DNA from: Leptodontidium sp. MPI-SDFR-AT-0119
Taxonomy: Eukaryota; Ascomycota; Leotiomycetes; Helotiales; Leptodontidiaceae
Direction of reading: 5' to 3'
Assembly: GCA_020726505.1 (NCBI GenBank)
Contig: JAHLEZ010000002.1
Coordinates: forward strand, 2,108,001-2,172,000
Length of the DNA stretch: 64,000 bases
Below the pieces are notes generated by a model. That model saw nothing but the letters and a program-made list of their open reading frames with translations. It did no database searches and was not told where the DNA came from. Shown here piece by piece: positions 10,140 through 21,373 of the stretch. Every line of letters begins with the position of its first letter. Within the stretch, counting starts at the first letter, position 1. The position numbers were made by a program, and so were the translations under genes.

Positions 10140-11955
10140 ACGTCTCACCCCCCCCTTTGGCCCACCCCCGCCTTTGGCCCACCTCGCTTAATTCTAACAC
10201 TTCCTATTTAAGACTTAATAACTCTATTCTGCTTCAACTTTTATATAAGATATTGTAGAGTCTGATTCTCCTCCTGATTTTGATTCTTTAGGTTTAATCT
10301 AGCGCTCCCTAGCTACAATTTGAGCCTCTTTAATAGCACGGATTATCGCAAACTTAAAATTTGGACTAGTCTAAACCTTCTTCTTTTTCTTCGGCCTCAA
10401 GTACTTTAATCTCTCTTTTAGCTCTTTAATCTTCATATTTGCCTTCCCTAATTCATACTCCTTCTCATTAATCCTTTTTATAACCTTCTTAAAAAGTAAA
10501 CGTTGTGTCGAAAGTTAGTTATGTGACCCGCTTACTAAAGTGCGAATTTATAAGTACAAATCTTTCCGCGCCTTTAGAGTCTGTAACTCAATTAAAGTAT
10601 TAGAAACCTTTGAAGGTAGTATTGGCGTATCTTGAGGCTTTGGGAGCGTTAGATCTGTCGATTTATTACTGTTTTCTAATAGTAAAGGGCTCATTAGTGG
10701 CTTGGCAACAGATACCGGCTATAAACTCGTAGTTCTCCACCCCGATTTGATATTAGAAGGTGTAACACTTTCTTGACGTGCCTTCTAATAGTAAATAAGA
10801 AAGTTACGCTTGCTAATTAGTGTAGAATCAATTAGAGAACTTAATCTTTATAGCTCTTTCTGATAAGTACGCTTAAGTGTAGAGAAAATCGTTAAATCGA
10901 GAGGTTATAAGACGTGTGACGTATATGTAAATAAGAATAAGAGGTAGATATTATGCTCGAGGCACTTCCAAAGGAATTCTGTAGTCTCGTGGCTCTTATG
11001 GCCATCTAAGATAAGGAGTCTTACTAAATGATCACGTGGTTGTGTCTAAGGGATAAACACCTTTTCCAGCCACTCTAAAGCCGTAGTATCGGTAGTCTAC
11101 CCATTTTCGGTGGCTGTGAAGTACTAATTATCGAATATCTCTAATTGAGATAAAAACTATTATTATTGCACTGACTTTCCCTTGTAAATTACTAATGGTT
11201 GTGTCGAAACTCTAGTTGCAAAGATATACTCAACGATTATCGTTTAAGCACGTGAACCTAGCTGTTTTGCTTAAACCTTATGTATTTCGACATTCCCTAT
11301 AATATATCTATTTAAACTATAACCTTCTATAATACCGGCTTCGTCTATATTCTATCGTTGATTGGCTAGAATAGCTCTAATTACTGGAATATCCAGTTTT
11401 TGGAACTAAGGCTATATAACTTTAGATCAAGCGCAATTAACACGTACGGAATCGACATATATCTGCCTCTTAGTCTTAAGAACAAGATTACGAGCCAAAA
11501 ATCGGGTCATCTAGTGTTTTCCGAGTAGTTTGTGGTCCCCTTAAAAAGTTAGAAGCCTCTCTCTAAAAACTCGAATCTATACGTGCGTAACTCTATAGCC
11601 AAGAGCCTCTTAATTTAAAATATAATTAGTTAATCGTTCCTTTACGACTGTAGGTAGTCTTTGCAAGTAACTAGCAGCCTCTTGACGTGGTTGAGTCGTA
11701 GTATTGCGGTGACGAAGTGTAGACCTCGGAATACCCTACTTAAGGGATGCCTTTCGTACTGACTTGCCATTTGCAATCTCCTTAAGCGCACATATGACAT
11801 TATACTCAGTATATTAAGGCTTCATAATCGAAACAATTTACATTCCAAATTTTAGACAAATCGATTAAAGAATGAGGATATAATTAATTATTAAAGTTAA
11901 GAGGTATAAGTAGCGGTGAGTTAAGCGAGGTGGGCCAAAGGCGGGGGTGAGACGT
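10140..11955 (-). mobile_element. RIP-degraded Fot1/pogo-family (Tc1-mariner) DNA transposon
   Basis: The element is 1,816 bp, bounded by TA duplications at 10138-10139 and 11956-11957, and starts and ends with ACGTCTCACCCC in inverted orientation. The right terminal repeat is 35 bp (11921-11955). The left arm (10140-10191) is the same sequence with an extra 17-bp duplication of the CCCTTTGGCCCAC block. Reading the minus strand, the transposase catalytic region is still legible. TALEWLEKVF lies around 11060-11090, LLILDGHKSHETTEF around 10990-11035, and NIYLLF followed by TSHVL-stop-PLDL near 10895-10950. These are the DDE-domain landmarks of Fot1/pogo transposases. Stop codons sit where Gln is expected, and the interior is AT-rich, both as expected from RIP. 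It is non-autonomous. Confidence 0.9.
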
Positions 11956-11957
11956 TA

Positions 11958-12914
11958 CTTGACCTGCTCGCATAGCCATGTCAGACAACCAACCTCCCGT
12001 CCGATTGACTCACTGTTTTGACAAGAGCCCGAAGAAAGAGTGATGCATTCGCCCTTGCACCCGGTCCTGAAAATCGAAGGAGACGGAAAACCTGGTGAAT
12101 GTACCAATAAAAATTGAAACCCACCAGACCAATGCCAGGGTCTGTTTATGTTATGGCCGTGTGAAGCTGGATCAAAACAGTACAACCCCTTGATTGATTA
12201 GCTACCATGCCAATCCAAGGCAGCATTGGCACGAGGCGAGAATGCGGTGTGTTGATCTTGTGACTTAAAGTCGAGCAGTGTTAATCGAGTTCGAGCTAAA
12301 CTCCATGCCCAACTTGACTTGAAGAATCCAAAATATCCTTTGTACAAGTGACTTCATCACAGCTGTACATGCTATCATCGTCCAAATGAGGGTTGTGTGT
12401 GATACTCATCCACGAAACCTGACACCCTCCCCGAACAAAAAAACGTCAAAGTAGCATTCTAATCCCGATCCTCGTCCCTATCCATGCTATCCCCAACACA
12501 TTTCTCTCTCCAACATTTGGTCAGATCCTCTGAGGACTTCGCGTAGAACTACTGTGGAGGATCAAAATATGACCGACGATATATTTTCCACAGCCATATG
12601 ATCTTACTCGGCACGAAGATACGATGCACAACGCGCGCAATTTGAGCAGACCACATCATATGTTTGTGAGACAAGCTCCATACGGCCTCAGAAGTGCAAA
12701 CTATGAATTTGTTAGCGATATGATGCAGGTAAAACTCGCCTCTTCGACCACATCGACTAGATCAGTCCTCGGCTCAGGGGGCAAGTAAACAAACCCCATC
12801 GCCGAGGTTGCGAGATAGCCCCGACAACAAAACAAAAACATTCAAGCACGTACCTTGAATCTCTCTTGATGCGCGAATATGTAAACCGATGATAAGCCCT
12901 TCAATCCTCATCGC
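11958..12914. other. Intergenic, 3' flank of copy C
   Basis: No gene is supported. It contains the putative 3'-UTR splice donor of copy C (GTACGT, minus strand, starting 12853), 61 nt past the stop codon. Nothing else stands out. Confidence 0.4.
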
Positions 12915-13289
12915 TCACTTGGTTCCGGCTGGATCATTCTTGTTGTTCGAGAATGCGGCGTCGAAAGCAGTGATGGCAGTCTGTGCTGCATGATGTCGAG
13001 ATGCAATTGTACTGTTGCTATTCAAAGACACAGAGACGAAGGCAATTGAAGTATCTTTTACGAAGGAAGTGATGCGTTGCTCGGCGAGCGTCTTGTCGAC
13101 TGCGAGTTGTTCGGGAGTCTGCCGACTCTGGCGAGACGGCGATGGACCATACCTAATTGAAGGGGTATGTTAGTATATGATCCACGAAGATGGCTAGCTG
13201 GATCAAGACCACATTATGAAGAAGGGAGGGACGTACTCGTCTGCCGAACCATCAACGGCTGTGGTCGAGTAAGTGTTGTTTGGAGCCAT
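12915..13289 (-). CDS. Small paralogous family protein, copy C
   Basis: Exons 13237-13289 and 12915-13152 are joined across an 84-bp intron (GTACGT...CAATTAG, with TACTAAC branch site) to give 96 residues. It begins MAPNNTYSTTAVDGSADE, then YGPSPSRQSRQTPEQ, a core with LAVDKTLAEQRITSF and KDTSIAF, HHAAQTAITAFDAAF, and a short tail ending AGTK. It is the most diverged of the three copies but keeps the N-terminal TTAVDGSADE block, the Pro-rich linker, the TPEQ motif, the AFDAAF motif and the split Glu codon. Function unknown. Confidence 0.8.
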
Positions 13290-14155
13290 GATGTTTGTGT
13301 GGAGCTTGGCGGGAACTTTGTGATGCAGGACAAAGCAGTTGGTAGTTGTATAGAGAGGAGAGTATTGGACACAGAGTTGATTGTGTATTAAGTGTATACC
13401 TCGTAGCAACTGGTGACGGGGATTTGGACTTTGGACTTGGTGTTGGTGTCAACTGGCTTGGAGAGAAGTAGGCCACGCGAAGAGAAAGCGAACAAAATGC
13501 ACCACTAAGAAGATATGTCAATTGAGCTGTGGATATATTGGATGTGAATATTGTTTTTACTCTGGGGGATCCCATGGTTTATGTGCGAGAAGTTCCTCCA
13601 CCTTGAGCAGTTCCCTGCGTTGGACCACCAATTCTTGGACATGACTTCTGGCAGAGGTAATTTGTTTGCCTCGCCTGACCCTACCCAAGCTGTGCTTCAT
13701 TGGTAATATGCACACCCTTGCACAACCGCCAGATTTATGAGGATTGGCTTCGCTAGAGCCGGCATTGAATACTAGCGTGACCGCCTTGAAATATTGGGGG
13801 AGCTTTGCACGTTGTCTTAGCCAAGATCGCAGGGGTGCACATACAGTGGGCAAGAGCTGGTCTGGGGTATTAAGTCGTGCGTAACAATGGCTGGGCGGTT
13901 CGGCAGTGGTTCGCCATTTTGCCCTACGCGATTTTCAGTGACTTACCGCAGGGATGCAGAGCGAATGCGCCGCACAGGGTGCCCATAGGGGATGGCTTGG
14001 GGGCTGAGGGTTGGGGTTGCATCTGGGACTCGAAGTCTTGCTGTTTTGGGAGGTGGAGGCACATCACATATAAAATAAAAATGGAGAGGAGAGACCGACG
14101 ATCGATGCGGAAGTGCGTAAGTGGTGTGAGTGCGAGTGGTGGTGGTGGTGGTGGT
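13290..14155. other. Upstream region of copy C
   Basis: The first ~250 bp are the presumed promoter and leader of copy C. The rest holds only short frames without recognisable features. Confidence 0.35.
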
Positions 14156-14506
14156 GAGGATCGAGGTTCAGTTCGGGGCAAAAGACGCACGGGTTGGCTG
14201 TTGGGTTTGTCTGATGTCTGATGCTGGGAGGGGAGGGGAGGAGTTGCAGGTGGTGGTGGTGGTGGTGGTGGTGAGGATCGAGGTTCAGTTCGGGGCAAAA
14301 GACGCACGGGTTGGCTGTTGGGTTTGTCTGATGTCTGATGCTGGGAGGGGAGGGGAGGAGTTGCAGGTGGTGGTGGTGGTGGTGGTGGTGAGGATCGAGG
14401 TTCAGTTCGGGGCAAAAGACGCACGGGTTGGCTGTTGGGTTTGTCTGATGTCTGATGCTGGGAGGGGAGGGGAGGAGTTGCAGGTGGTGGTGGTGGTGGT
14501 GGTGGA
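14156..14506. repeat. 117-bp minisatellite, three near-identical copies
   Basis: Three tandem units start with GAGGATCGAGGTTCAG at 14156, 14273 and 14390. Each carries a (GGT)n stretch and a purine-rich GGGAGGGGAGGGG block. The 117-bp period is 39 codons, so frames stay open on both strands: Pro-rich on minus (13924-14538), Val/Gly-rich on plus. I see no promoter, intron or conserved flank that makes either a convincing gene, so I treat this as a repeat. A proline-rich protein on the minus strand remains possible. Confidence 0.85.
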
Positions 14507-15893
14507 GCAGTCTTTACTTTTACACTGGGTCGGGTCACAGCCAGTCCAGTCCAAAGCAGTCTCTGATATTGGCCGGGGGTGCTTGTCGGGAGATGCAGAG
14601 GAGAGGAGAGGAGGACAGAATGAAGTTAAGCTGTACTGTAGGTACTGGATAGAGGAATAGGGCAGGTAGGGGAAGTACTTGGGCGACGAGCGTTGCTGCG
14701 AGTAGTGCTGGGCCCTGCGACTGGGGGTGTATGGTAGTGTAGTGTACGGAGTAGTGCAGTGTAGTGTTATTATTTTCGAATAAGGACAGGCCCGGCGGTC
14801 GACAGATCGAGCGAACAACCCCTTCCCCTTCCCCTTCCCCTTCCACTTCTTCTTCCCTACTAGACTGGCTCAGGCTAGACCAGGGTGTTTCTCGGGGCAG
14901 CTAATGCTAGGTAGGCTGGAGTGAGGTGAGGTGAGATGAGGTGGGCTACAGGTACGGGTGGGGTGGGGTGGCAGTCCAGCGACTGGATAAGTACTGTAGG
15001 GTAGAGAGCTTGTGGTGAGAGGGGATGGTATGGATGAAGAGAGGGACAGAGTGAGTGAGTCTGGTGGGTGGATGGAAGAGTGAGTGAGTAAACGGGACGA
15101 GATACAAGTAAAAGCGGCGTCGCCGGGTCGGGCTTGCCTCTGTGTGTGCTTGCGTGACAACTGAGCCACAGTGGATAAGCGAGTGGGTGGTATAAGCGAG
15201 TCCACTCTTGCTCCACGCCCCCGTGGTTCGCACTCGGCAGGTATCCTGGCCAGCCCGAGCACATATTAGTCGGGCGTGTGGGTGCAGCTGGGAGGATTGC
15301 ACCAAAGCGCCACTCTCCACGCTATCCCTTTCCTGGCCGAGGAACAACGCACCGTAGTCAGTTCCATCGATGGCCAAGTGAGCCGTGAATTATGACTCCT
15401 GGCTCCCGACATTCGGCCCCCGGTGTCTGACTCTCGACGTGCCAAAATGGGTATGCATAGCAGAGAATTCGTTGGACGGGGCAGCCAGCTTCACTGCACA
15501 AAACCAAATCGTTTCAACGAGGAGAAGGCTAATCTCAGCCTTAGGCTAGAGAAACAGAAAGTAGGAAACGGTACCACGGGCACTGCTCTGCCTTCCACGC
15601 GACTAATCCTGCGCCGTGCGCATATCGCCTTTCTGAGCTTTGGTGGATTGGGGACAATGTTCTCTCCAATCAATTGCTGTAGACGGTGCAGATAGTCCAG
15701 TTAAAGTTACGGCTTTCTCGCTTTCCTAGGCCTGCCGAGATACTTGGAGTCAGTATCGGTGTGGCTGCTCCCTTTCTAGAATCGGGGGGCGGGAATTGTT
15801 CTCTCTATTCACAAACTTCAGACGGAGTGGGATCAGATATCTTCAGCTGTCGAGTTTCCATTTTGAGAGGGAAGCGCCAAGCGAGCCATACCG
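14507..15893. other. Gene-poor stretch with simple repeats
   Basis: No gene is supported. It contains a (CCCCTT)n run at about 14819-14843 and purine- and GTGAG-rich low-complexity sequence to about 15090. Several overlapping open frames on the minus strand are composition artefacts of this sequence. Confidence 0.4.
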
Positions 15894-15923
15894 AATGCGG
15901 CATTGACGCGTCAATGCCGCATT
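15894..15923. repeat. Perfect 30-bp palindrome
   Basis: The half-site AATGCGGCATTGACG is followed directly, with no spacer, by its exact reverse complement; the centre lies between 15908 and 15909. The core ACGCGT is the MCB-type sequence bound by cell-cycle MBF factors in yeasts. The surrounding TGACGCGTCA also resembles a bZIP site. It lies in a gene-free stretch. Confidence 0.9.
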
Positions 15924-17156
15924 AGGTTTAGTTGAAAACCACCAACGTCAACGCATTCATCGACACAGGAGTTCTACCATACGCTATGGGGACCGCAGTG
16001 GACTCTATTGTTGACGAACCCCATCCGCTGGAGCCCGAAGCCAGATCAACAGCTTTTGACAAATTGTGTGAGCAGATACGTTAAGAAATCCAATCCAATC
16101 CTAACGGTTGGCAGTCCCGCTGAATGTCAAGCACTGCCGACGAAATCATAATCTATCTGAAAACCAAACACAACGGGAATCCGCTCTCCCGAAAACCTTT
16201 TGCGGGTGAGCAAGGCTTTACTCTTTTTTTTTTTTTTTTTTTTTTTTGGAACCTGGCCATATTTTCTTGTCAAATCAAGTCTTTAACCCAAGGTCATGGA
16301 AGCAAGAAAAGACTGGTGAATGAAAAGCTTTGTGCTGGAATCGCCAGGGCCGTGAGAGCAGTCCAAGCACGCTTGAGCAAAAGTGCTGAGCACCTCACTG
16401 GATCAGCTGTGACATGAAAATGGACACTTGAATACTCGATATAGCGAAAACAGGCACAAATTCGAATATAGCAAGGCAACAAGATATGTAATTGATAGAA
16501 AATGACAGATTGCACTTGCAAGACCCTCTTCCCACGAGGCCACCGCCCACCGCATCCAAAACACCGGCGCAGCACCGAACACTCTAGAGAACAGGAACCA
16601 AGCCATAAAACTGAATCCCTGAAGACAAACATAGAATTAGGATAATTTCTATTCCCCAAATTCCCATCTCCAGCCATCTAGCTAGCGACGGTTTCAAACA
16701 CCTCCCTTTTCAAGCTGAGAGTCAGAGTTACTCCTCCAAGGAAAATAAAAACGCCAGGCCACAGCTATTTTCCCTGGTATATATATAGATATATGTAACA
16801 ACGCAGAACCGAACAAAACAAAACAAACACACATATGTATACATAGGCGTTTAGAGCCCATGGTACGCCGTACTCCAACCCACTCCGCTCCAGGCCAGCA
16901 TGCTATCTTTTCTGCAATGCAAGCGAAGCGACAAAACAGACAAACAAAAAATTCTACAACGTCCCCAGTCCCAGTCCCAGTCCAGTCCAAACCCTACCAG
17001 GGTACCCTGTTCCTGTTCTTGGCCCTGTACTGTAATTTGTCTCAAGCCAGCCAGCCGTATCGTATCAAATCGTATGCATCCCCGGTCAACAAAAGAAAAT
17101 GTTCTTCAAGCCATTCTGTCTCCCCCGGTTGGACGAAAGCGTCCATGCTACAACGC
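15924..17156. other. Intergenic and 3' flank of the GT90-like gene
   Basis: No gene is supported. It includes a 24-T homopolymer at 16224-16247. CAGTCC/CCAGTC-type short repeats lie near 16965-16990, within the 3' flank of the minus-strand glycosyltransferase. Confidence 0.4.
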
Positions 17157-19189
17157 CTATAACAGATCGCCCACCCACCCCATCTTATCCCTGTGGTCGT
17201 CGCTGATTCGAGCATATTCGAGGAGTAACCTTAAAACGTATATCTGCATGTCTTCCCTCCTCAGCACCTTGTTCGCCCACTCTTGACCCGCCATGGCAAT
17301 GTTCTCAGCCTCTTTATCATGCCCCTCAATCTTAACATTCTCGCCTTCGTAACCCAGGAAATATTCCATGATGCCCCAGAAATCCATAAACCGGTTATCC
17401 ATGGGCACAAAATGCTTCCAGGCTACAAGACGGGAGTCGTGCCATTCACGGAAGATGGTGGCTTTGATAGGGAGGGAGGTCGACATGAGGAATCCACGGT
17501 AACGGCCCGAAAAGGAGTTTCCGTCAATGTCGGGGAGGAATTTGCGATCGAATTGATCGGCCATCTTCATCCCTGGTCGAAGGGAGAAGCTGGGGGATGT
17601 GTAGTTGCAGGATCCGTTTGCCTGGGGAACCACACACATTAGGTCCACGAATCCGGTATCTGCCCATTCTCCAGTCCATTCCCCCAGTCTGTTTTCTTGC
17701 TGTGCTGCGAGGTTGTAACTCGATGTTGGCATGGCCCAATTCTTTGGGACTTGTCTCCAATTCTCTGCTGCTGACACTTGGGTCGCATTTGTCATTGCTA
17801 CGAATCTGTGGCGTTGGAATCCTTTCCAGTTGGAGGGTTTGTTTCGTCCTCCTGTTGCGACTCCTCTCCAAATTACCTTGTCCATCTTCTCCAACCAGGG
17901 CTTTCCATGATCGTCCCCACCCGAGAATCGCTCTTCGTTGTTCCAGTACATTGGCGCAGGAAGGAGGATTTCGTTGTTGGTAGGGAGCTTAGATCCGCCG
18001 AACAATGGGAAAAGGGTTTGCGTCGAGGAGACGGAAAGAGGGTCAATCATCATTCCGTGGAGACCCTGTAAATCTGGTTGATGGCAGAAATCGGTAGAAA
18101 GGGTGTAGTTCGAGACATAGCCTTTAAACGTATGGGGGATCGTATGCGCAAGAGAGATTTGGGGGGTATTCGAGAAATCGGTCTGTTCATCTGCGTTACG
18201 CGCAAGACTGTCAGGATGGCAGCCCGCTGCAGCAACTTTCCAGAATGGTCCTTTACGACGTTAGCAAGAGATTGAGACCTGCACAAAGCAACCTACGAGT
18301 TTCAAGCCAATTCTTTTCCCTCACTTCCACCTCTGGGTCGGGGTCGTCTCCCAGAGATCCGAAATCCGAGATCACTTCAGTTGGAGGAGGCATTGTCTTT
18401 GTGGTTCGCTCAATCTCCATAAATTTATCAATCTCCTCCCAGGGAACCACAATTCTAGGCTCATCCATTGCATTCAACGCAATATCCATATCTGGCAGCA
18501 AATGCTCAATCGTCTGCGTCATATTCTGCCAGATTCGAGTCCAGAACCATCCGCTGGTTGTAGAAGCATTGTGATTCCGCACATTGATTGTCATCTCGTA
18601 GTCGTGTGCCTCCTTTCGCATCGTCGAAGCTGGCAGACCCCAGAAAGGTGCCAGGTCATGGTAGATCTGGTCGAAGAAATCCTCTACCATCACAGCTCCA
18701 TTCTCCTCAGCGAACTTGTACCACAGGTCGAATCCTGGTGGTGGGTGACGCCCTCTCCTTTCTTTTCCTGTATTCTGCGGCCGCGCTCTTGATGTCCTTG
18801 CTCTCCTTCTTCAACAGCTCGTCAAACACATTGTTGGCGTCTTTGATCAAGGTATCGATCGCATGCGCGGGTTTGGGGGCCTTCGATACAGGTTCGCTGG
18901 GCTTCACGGGCTCTGTTGGCGTCAGGGGCTTCTCGGGCTGTGGTACCGCCTTCTCAGGTCCTGTAGGCTGTACATCTGGCCTGACTGGATTTTGAGGACC
19001 CGGGATACTTGGCAGATGCTCTGGAGTGACGGCGACTGGTTGATGAACGGAGTTGAAGGTCGGTGACGTTCGTCGCAGGTAGAAGAGAATACCGATTATG
19101 CCCACGGACAGCAGCAGATATCGGACGATGCCTCCGGCGCGTCTTGGGGGACCAGAGAAGGTCATTGCGATGGGCGACGATATCTTCAT
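17157..19189 (-). CDS. CAP10-like glycosyltransferase (GT90 family), with apparent frameshift
   Basis: Type II membrane glycosyltransferase related to cryptococcal CAP10/CAP59-locus capsule proteins (GT90, LPS-modifying fold), probably Golgi. The model starts at 19189 (MKISSPIAMTF), has one 46-bp intron (18251-18296, GTAGGT...TAAAG with GCTAAC branch) and ends at 17157, about 661 residues. A single membrane anchor lies at residues ~24-41 (VRYLLLSVGIIGILFYL), followed by a Pro-rich stem. The catalytic half has YHDLAPFWGL, the segment DKVIWRGVATGGR, GNSFSGRYRGFLMSTSLPIK, FREWHDSRLVAWKHFVPMD and a C-terminal AGQEWANKVLRREDM, all landmarks of this family. One extra nucleotide lies within about 18752-18770, between EYRKRK and GRHPPPGFDLWY. 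Without correcting it the frame stops at 18707. Either a pseudogenising indel or a sequence error. Confidence 0.85.
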
Positions 19190-21373
19190 GGGAAGATTGT
19201 GGGAGGAGAGGAGGAGAGGAGAGAAGGGGAGGAGAGAAGGGGAGGAGAGAAAAAAAAAATGAGAGGGTAGGTGAGCGTGCGAGCGAGCAGGTGATGATGT
19301 GAGGGTGATGACAGCGGGAGCGTAGGGCAGGGTTCGAGTCCGTACTGTAACAGTAGGCAAGGTAGGGTGAGGTAGAGTAGTTCTAGGGTGATCGTTTGGT
19401 GGCGCGGCGTGGGCGTGGCGTGCCAAAAAGAGCGTAATGATGGAGACGGGCCCCAGAAAAGTCGTTGAAGGTTGAGAATCTAATCAAATCGCAAATTACT
19501 AAGACTCGAGAGGGATAGTGTACTCGTATCGTACATATCGGTTTGTCGGCGACTAAACAAACATTCGTAAATTCGTGATAATGGAGAGGGAGGGAGGGCG
19601 GCGGAGGAGAGGATGAAGAGAGAGAAAGAGATGGAGGTGTGAAGGAGTGAAAATAGAATACGATGCCAAACCAACAAATAGTTAGGTAAGGTAAGGCCAT
19701 GCTGACGGGCGGCATGCAGAAGCGCTGAATACTTCGTACACCAACTAGCTAGCCCTAGCTTATCTGGGCTTGGTGTCCCGCGGTGTCCACTGTGCGTATC
19801 CTGATTGCCCAGCCCAATAAAACGAATGTGAGCCCCTGGCCTTGAATGCAGTGTAATTAATTTCAACGAATAGGGGTTGCATAAGCTCTTTGGCGAGGAC
19901 TGACTAGATAGGACAGGATGGAACCCAAACAGGACATGGGATGAGACACCAGATTGGATAAAAGGAGGGGAAACATGCCATTTCTTCTTTATCCGATAGC
20001 AGCCCTATTTCCTATTAATATTATATTACCCAGATCTCACAGGATCCGGTGATCTGGTTCAGTGGCAGAGAGCCGTTGAGATCTCAATTCGATGACTTTC
20101 TCCAGTGAGTGAGTGAGTGGTTCATGGCTCTCTTCCCACTCATAAGTTTTGAACTCGCTCATCTCAAAAGACGGCTGGCTATCAGCACTTCCTTGCATCA
20201 TCTCATCTCATCTCATCTCATCCTCCCCGCCCCTATTTCCCTCAACCCACAAAACACGTCTATCACACTCTTATCTCCCATGCTCGCTTACCCCCTTTTT
20301 CTCCAACGGCAAGCAGCCCAGCCTCAGCCACAGCCACAACGTCAAGTTTCACAGAAGGAAATCAAACCGGCACGCAGCAGAAGCGGGTGATTAATTAAAT
20401 TAAAAAATTCAAGAGGATCTGCAGCAAGGAATCTTGATATTTCATTAGACCCCACTGCATTTTCTTACATTCTCTTGCGAAATCTTGGCTTGGGATTACG
20501 AAGTCATCACCTCAGCTGCACCAAGTTTCTCTTCTCTAGACTAGACTTTTGTTGGCGGTCAATGAGGGGGTTGAAGGGCCTGTTGGAAAGGATTGATTCT
20601 GAGTTCCAACAACATGAAACATACAAAACGAACAAACGTCTAAGAATACCATCGATATATTTAGTACTCTCGTCTCCAGTGTTGATGCGAGCTGGTCAAC
20701 TAATTCCTGAAGACAAGGTACTAGCCCGGCCAGACTACAATAACCAGGCTCTCCCTCCCTCCTTCCGCGCCTCAAGAGCTTGACAAAACTCAATTTGATG
20801 AGGATATCCTTCTAGAAACCAGAAATCATCTCTTTCATGGAGGAATTGGAAGCTTGTTTGTTTCATGCAGGGAGGATAGACACGGAAGAGGAATTCTGGA
20901 CTTGGCCGTTTCAGCCAGGGATGATGGGAGGCGAGTGGAGGTTGGAATTGTGATGGCTAGACTTTCTCTAGATTTATATTTATATCATTCGGATTATTTC
21001 GATTTCATACTGTTTGTATGAAGAACTGATACAGGCCCCAAGTCAAACTTGCGATAGATGCAAGCAACAGACGTTTGGGCGTTGCGAGAGGAACTTGGGC
21101 AGGGCATCATGGATCACGTGAGCGCAATCTAATTCCTTCTCTCCCTTGAGTACTTCGTGTTCTTCGGGTACAATGATTCTGTTTTGAATCATCCGTTCAA
21201 TCAATTTCATTCATTACAAGAAATATGTCCTACCAATTGACCTTTTCCCACCCTTCCTCTCCTCGCCTCACTCCAAACATACCCCCGCCACCCAAATCCC
21301 AATCAAATCAACACAAAATTCGAATTGAACAAAACCAAACAATCAAAAGCACAAGTTCAAATTCCCAAGCCCT
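19190..21373. other. Promoter of the GT90-like gene and gene-free DNA
   Basis: 19200-19260 is almost pure purine on the plus strand (GGAGGAGAG repeats, ending in a run of A). This is a pyrimidine tract in the transcribed sense just upstream of the glycosyltransferase start. Further right, 20195-20220 is an (ATCTC)n-like repeat. No gene is supported between here and the alcohol dehydrogenase 3' end. Confidence 0.4.

Noticed and set aside
13924..14538. Long proline-rich open frame on the minus strand over the minisatellite
   Set aside because: Openness follows from the 117-bp (39-codon) repeat period and is mirrored on the plus strand. No conserved flank, intron or start context supports a gene.
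14870..15377. Several overlapping 130-140 codon frames on the minus strand
   Set aside because: All come from low-complexity purine/pyrimidine sequence with no family features; three frames open at once is a composition effect.
16224..16247. 24-T homopolymer as the poly-A tail of a retroposed copy
   Set aside because: No duplicated target site or recognisable retrocopied gene beside it, so I list it only as a homopolymer within intergenic sequence.
19316..19345. GGTTCGAGTCC resembling a tRNA T-loop
   Set aside because: No acceptor or anticodon stem can be folded around it. It lies in the upstream region of the GT90-like gene.
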